NCBI RefSeq assembly: GCF_007859275.1
Contig: NZ_VOHC01000032.1
Coordinates: forward strand, 124,001-188,000
DNA from: Planomicrobium sp. CPCC 101079
GTDB lineage: Bacteria > Bacillota > Bacilli > Bacillales_A > Planococcaceae
Direction: 5' to 3'
DNA: 64,000 nucleotides
This document shows, piece after piece, positions 62,630 through 64,000 of the stretch (its first letter is position 1; the number at the start of each line of letters is the position of its first letter). The notes under the pieces were generated by a model. That model saw only the letters and a list, made by a program, of their open reading frames with translations. It made no database searches and was not told the DNA's origin. Made by a program: the position numbers and the translations under genes.

Positions 62630-62710
62630 TTCTTCACCTGCTTATTTTTGATTCGTTTTCGCTGAAATACAGCAGAAAAGAAAAAAAGACCACTGATGCG
62701 GTCAGTGGAC

Positions 62711-62848
62711 TTAAGCTGATAATACTTTTCTTCCTTTACGGCGGCGTGCTGCAAGAACTCTGCGTCCGTTTTTCGTGCTCATACGTGCTCTGAAGCCGTG
62801 TACTTTGCTGTGTTTGCGTTTGTTTGGTTGGTATGTGCGCAATGACAT
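62711..62848 (-). CDS. rpmH: 50S ribosomal protein L34
   Basis: A 45-residue protein: [20 protein letters not shown], then [20 protein letters not shown] and KVLSA. The conserved RTYQPNxRK and GFRxRMxTKNGRxVLxxRRxKGR are complete. AGGAGGTG 7 nt before the ATG fixes the start. It is the first gene leftward of the origin. Confidence 0.97.
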   Translation of the reverse strand: MSLRTYQPNKRKHSKVHGFRARMSTKNGRRVLAARRRKGRKVLSA

Positions 62849-62905
62849 TATATATGACACCTCCTGATATGAGAGTTAACTATTTCTTAAAAGACAGTCT
62901 CGACT

Positions 62906-62935
62906 ATTATATAGGGGACAAGCATCAAATGTCAA
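62906..62935 (-). promoter_or_regulatory. rpmH promoter
   Basis: Consensus TTGACA (complement 62930-62935), an 18-bp spacer and consensus TATAAT (complement 62906-62911) on the minus strand, about 58 nt before the rpmH start. Confidence 0.82.
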
Positions 62936-62984
62936 TATCTTATTACAAGCCTTCTAGATCTTCTCTAGTTTCCCGTTCTAACAG

Positions 62985-63282
62985 TTATCCACAATCCTTC
63001 CAGAAAGTCAGATTCTAGTCTGTGCAGCTTTTTTTGCGGCACGAAAATTATCCACACCCCTTATCTACAAGTTTATAACATACAAACTGCTTGTGGACAG
63101 TTCTAATGTGCGCAACTGCAGCAATGTGGATAAGTTTAAGAACCGCTTGTAATGTCTCATGATTTTTGATAACATAGACTTGTTTTCACTTGTGTATAAT
63201 TTTATCCCCAAATAACTTATCCACAATTTGTGCATAAGGTGTGGACAGTTATTCCCAAGACTGTTTACAAATGTTATCCACA
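62985..63282. other. oriC: Chromosomal replication origin region (oriC, upstream DnaA-box cluster)
   Basis: Seven exact TTATNCACA boxes lie between rpmH and dnaA: 62985-62993, 63048-63056, 63125-63133 (minus), 63191-63199 (minus), 63217-63225, 63229-63237 (minus) and 63274-63282. Further one-mismatch boxes lie at 63061, 63202 and 63249. This corresponds to the incA/incB side of the bipartite Bacillus oriC; the unwinding element normally lies after dnaA, outside the window. Confidence 0.95.
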
Positions 63283-63300
63283 GCTTGTGATTTTGTGTAT

Positions 63301-63308
63301 GGTATACT
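63301..63308 (+). promoter_or_regulatory. dnaA promoter (extended -10)
   Basis: TATACT at 63303-63308 is preceded by TGG, forming an extended -10; no good -35 is seen. A DnaA box (63274-63282) lies just upstream, where DnaA could repress its own gene. Confidence 0.5.
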
Positions 63309-63342
63309 TAAAAAAATATTTACATATAAAGGAGAAGAGCTA

Positions 63343-64000
63343 TTGGAACACTTAGACGAACTATGGTCGAGTGTCTTAGCCGAAGTTGAGACTAAAATCT
63401 CCAAACCAAGTTTTGAAACCTGGTTAAAATCGACAAAACTTTTATCATATAAAAATGATACAGTCACAATTTCAGCGCCTAACTCATTTGCACGTGATTG
63501 GTTGGAAAACCATTACGTGCATTTAATTACTGGAATTCTCTCGGATTCAACCGGTGACGATCTGCTGATAAAATTTGTTGTGCCCAAAGATCAAGATATG
63601 GACGATTTTCAACTTCCAGCCCCACGTATTAAGCCAGGACAAGATGAACATCAGGAATTTTTGCCAGGAATGCTAAATCCGAAATATACGTTTGATACGT
63701 TTGTTATCGGCTCTGGCAACCGGTTTGCCCATGCCGCTTCGCTCGCTGTAGCGGAAGCGCCGGCGAAAGCATATAACCCCTTGTTCATTTACGGAGGCGT
63801 TGGATTAGGTAAGACACATTTAATGCACGCAATTGGACATTATGTCCTTGAACACAATCCCGATGCCAAAGTGGTTTACTTATCATCGGAAAAGTTCACC
63901 AACGAGTTCATCAACTCAATTCGCGACAACCAAACGGTCGATTTCCGTAATAAATACCGGAGTGTCGACATATTATTGATTGATGATATTCAATTTTTAG
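63343..64000 (+). CDS. dnaA: Chromosomal replication initiator DnaA (partial, C-terminus outside window)
   Basis: Initiator ATPase that binds DnaA boxes and opens oriC. The start is TTG with GGAG 8 nt upstream, giving [20 protein letters not shown]. Domain I is followed by a short linker, then domain III with [20 protein letters not shown], Walker [11 protein letters not shown] (about 151-160) and Walker [11 protein letters not shown] at the window end. About 219 of roughly 450 codons are present. Confidence 0.97.
   Translation, partial: MEHLDELWSSVLAEVETKISKPSFETWLKSTKLLSYKNDTVTISAPNSFARDWLENHYVHLITGILSDSTGDDLLIKFVVPKDQDMDDFQLPAPRIKPGQDEHQEFLPGMLNPKYTFDTFVIGSGNRFAHAASLAVAEAPAKAYNPLFIYGGVGLGKTHLMHAIGHYVLEHNPDAKVVYLSSEKFTNEFINSIRDNQTVDFRNKYRSVDILLIDDIQFL

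Overview
The window comes from a low-GC Gram-positive bacterium of the order Bacillales, most likely a Planococcaceae member (Planococcus/Planomicrobium-like). The right half carries the classic Bacillales origin-proximal gene order read toward dnaA: walR-walK-walH-walI-walJ-htrA, purA, dnaB, rplI, gdpP, rpsR-ssb-rpsF, ychF, parB-parA, noc, rsmG, mnmG, mnmE, jag, yidC, rnpA, rpmH, oriC, dnaA. The window is cut inside mtlD at the left edge and inside dnaA at the right edge.

Layout. 0-5.5 kb: mannitol operon mtlA-mtlR-mtlD with a cre-overlapped promoter. 5.5-21.2 kb: metabolic and stress genes (nitroreductase, nicotinamidase-like hydrolase, SDR with divergent TetR regulator, YdeI, LURP-one, NUDIX, nucleotidyltransferase, deaminase), a SAM-riboswitch operon coupling an amino-acid ABC transporter to homocysteine S-methyltransferase, SolA, DUF4317, and a divergent quinone-detoxification pair. 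21.2-30.3 kb: accessory region downstream of rlmH. 30.3-63 kb: conserved core. 63-64 kb: oriC and the start of dnaA.

The most interesting part is 21.5-30.3 kb. The last codons and stop of rlmH, which form the attachment site of staphylococcal SCC elements, are repeated in direct orientation at 26.13 kb (again spelling GEPYHK-stop) and, more shortly, at 21.53 kb. The inner segment is visibly AT-richer and holds one three-gene operon: a SIR2-domain protein, a DndB/DGQHR-like (ParB-fold type) protein and a HEPN-type protein with an R-x4-H motif. I infer a compact anti-phage or abortive-infection system carried on an SCC-like cassette that has no recombinase of its own. The outer segment carries an HxlR regulator, a glutathione-independent formaldehyde dehydrogenase, a GlcG/HbpS-like protein and DUF1846, and ends beside a truncated M42 aminopeptidase remnant.

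Other signals: a DnaA-box cluster next to rlmH in addition to oriC; parS sites in parB, before noc and in walK; Noc-type sites before walR and in parA; a perfect inverted repeat before the TetR gene; a decayed nucleotidyltransferase copy; several diverged copies of a roughly 100-bp intergenic repeat; and a 54-residue CxxH/CxxC protein before rlmH. Functions rest on motif recognition and remembered family knowledge; no database search was possible.
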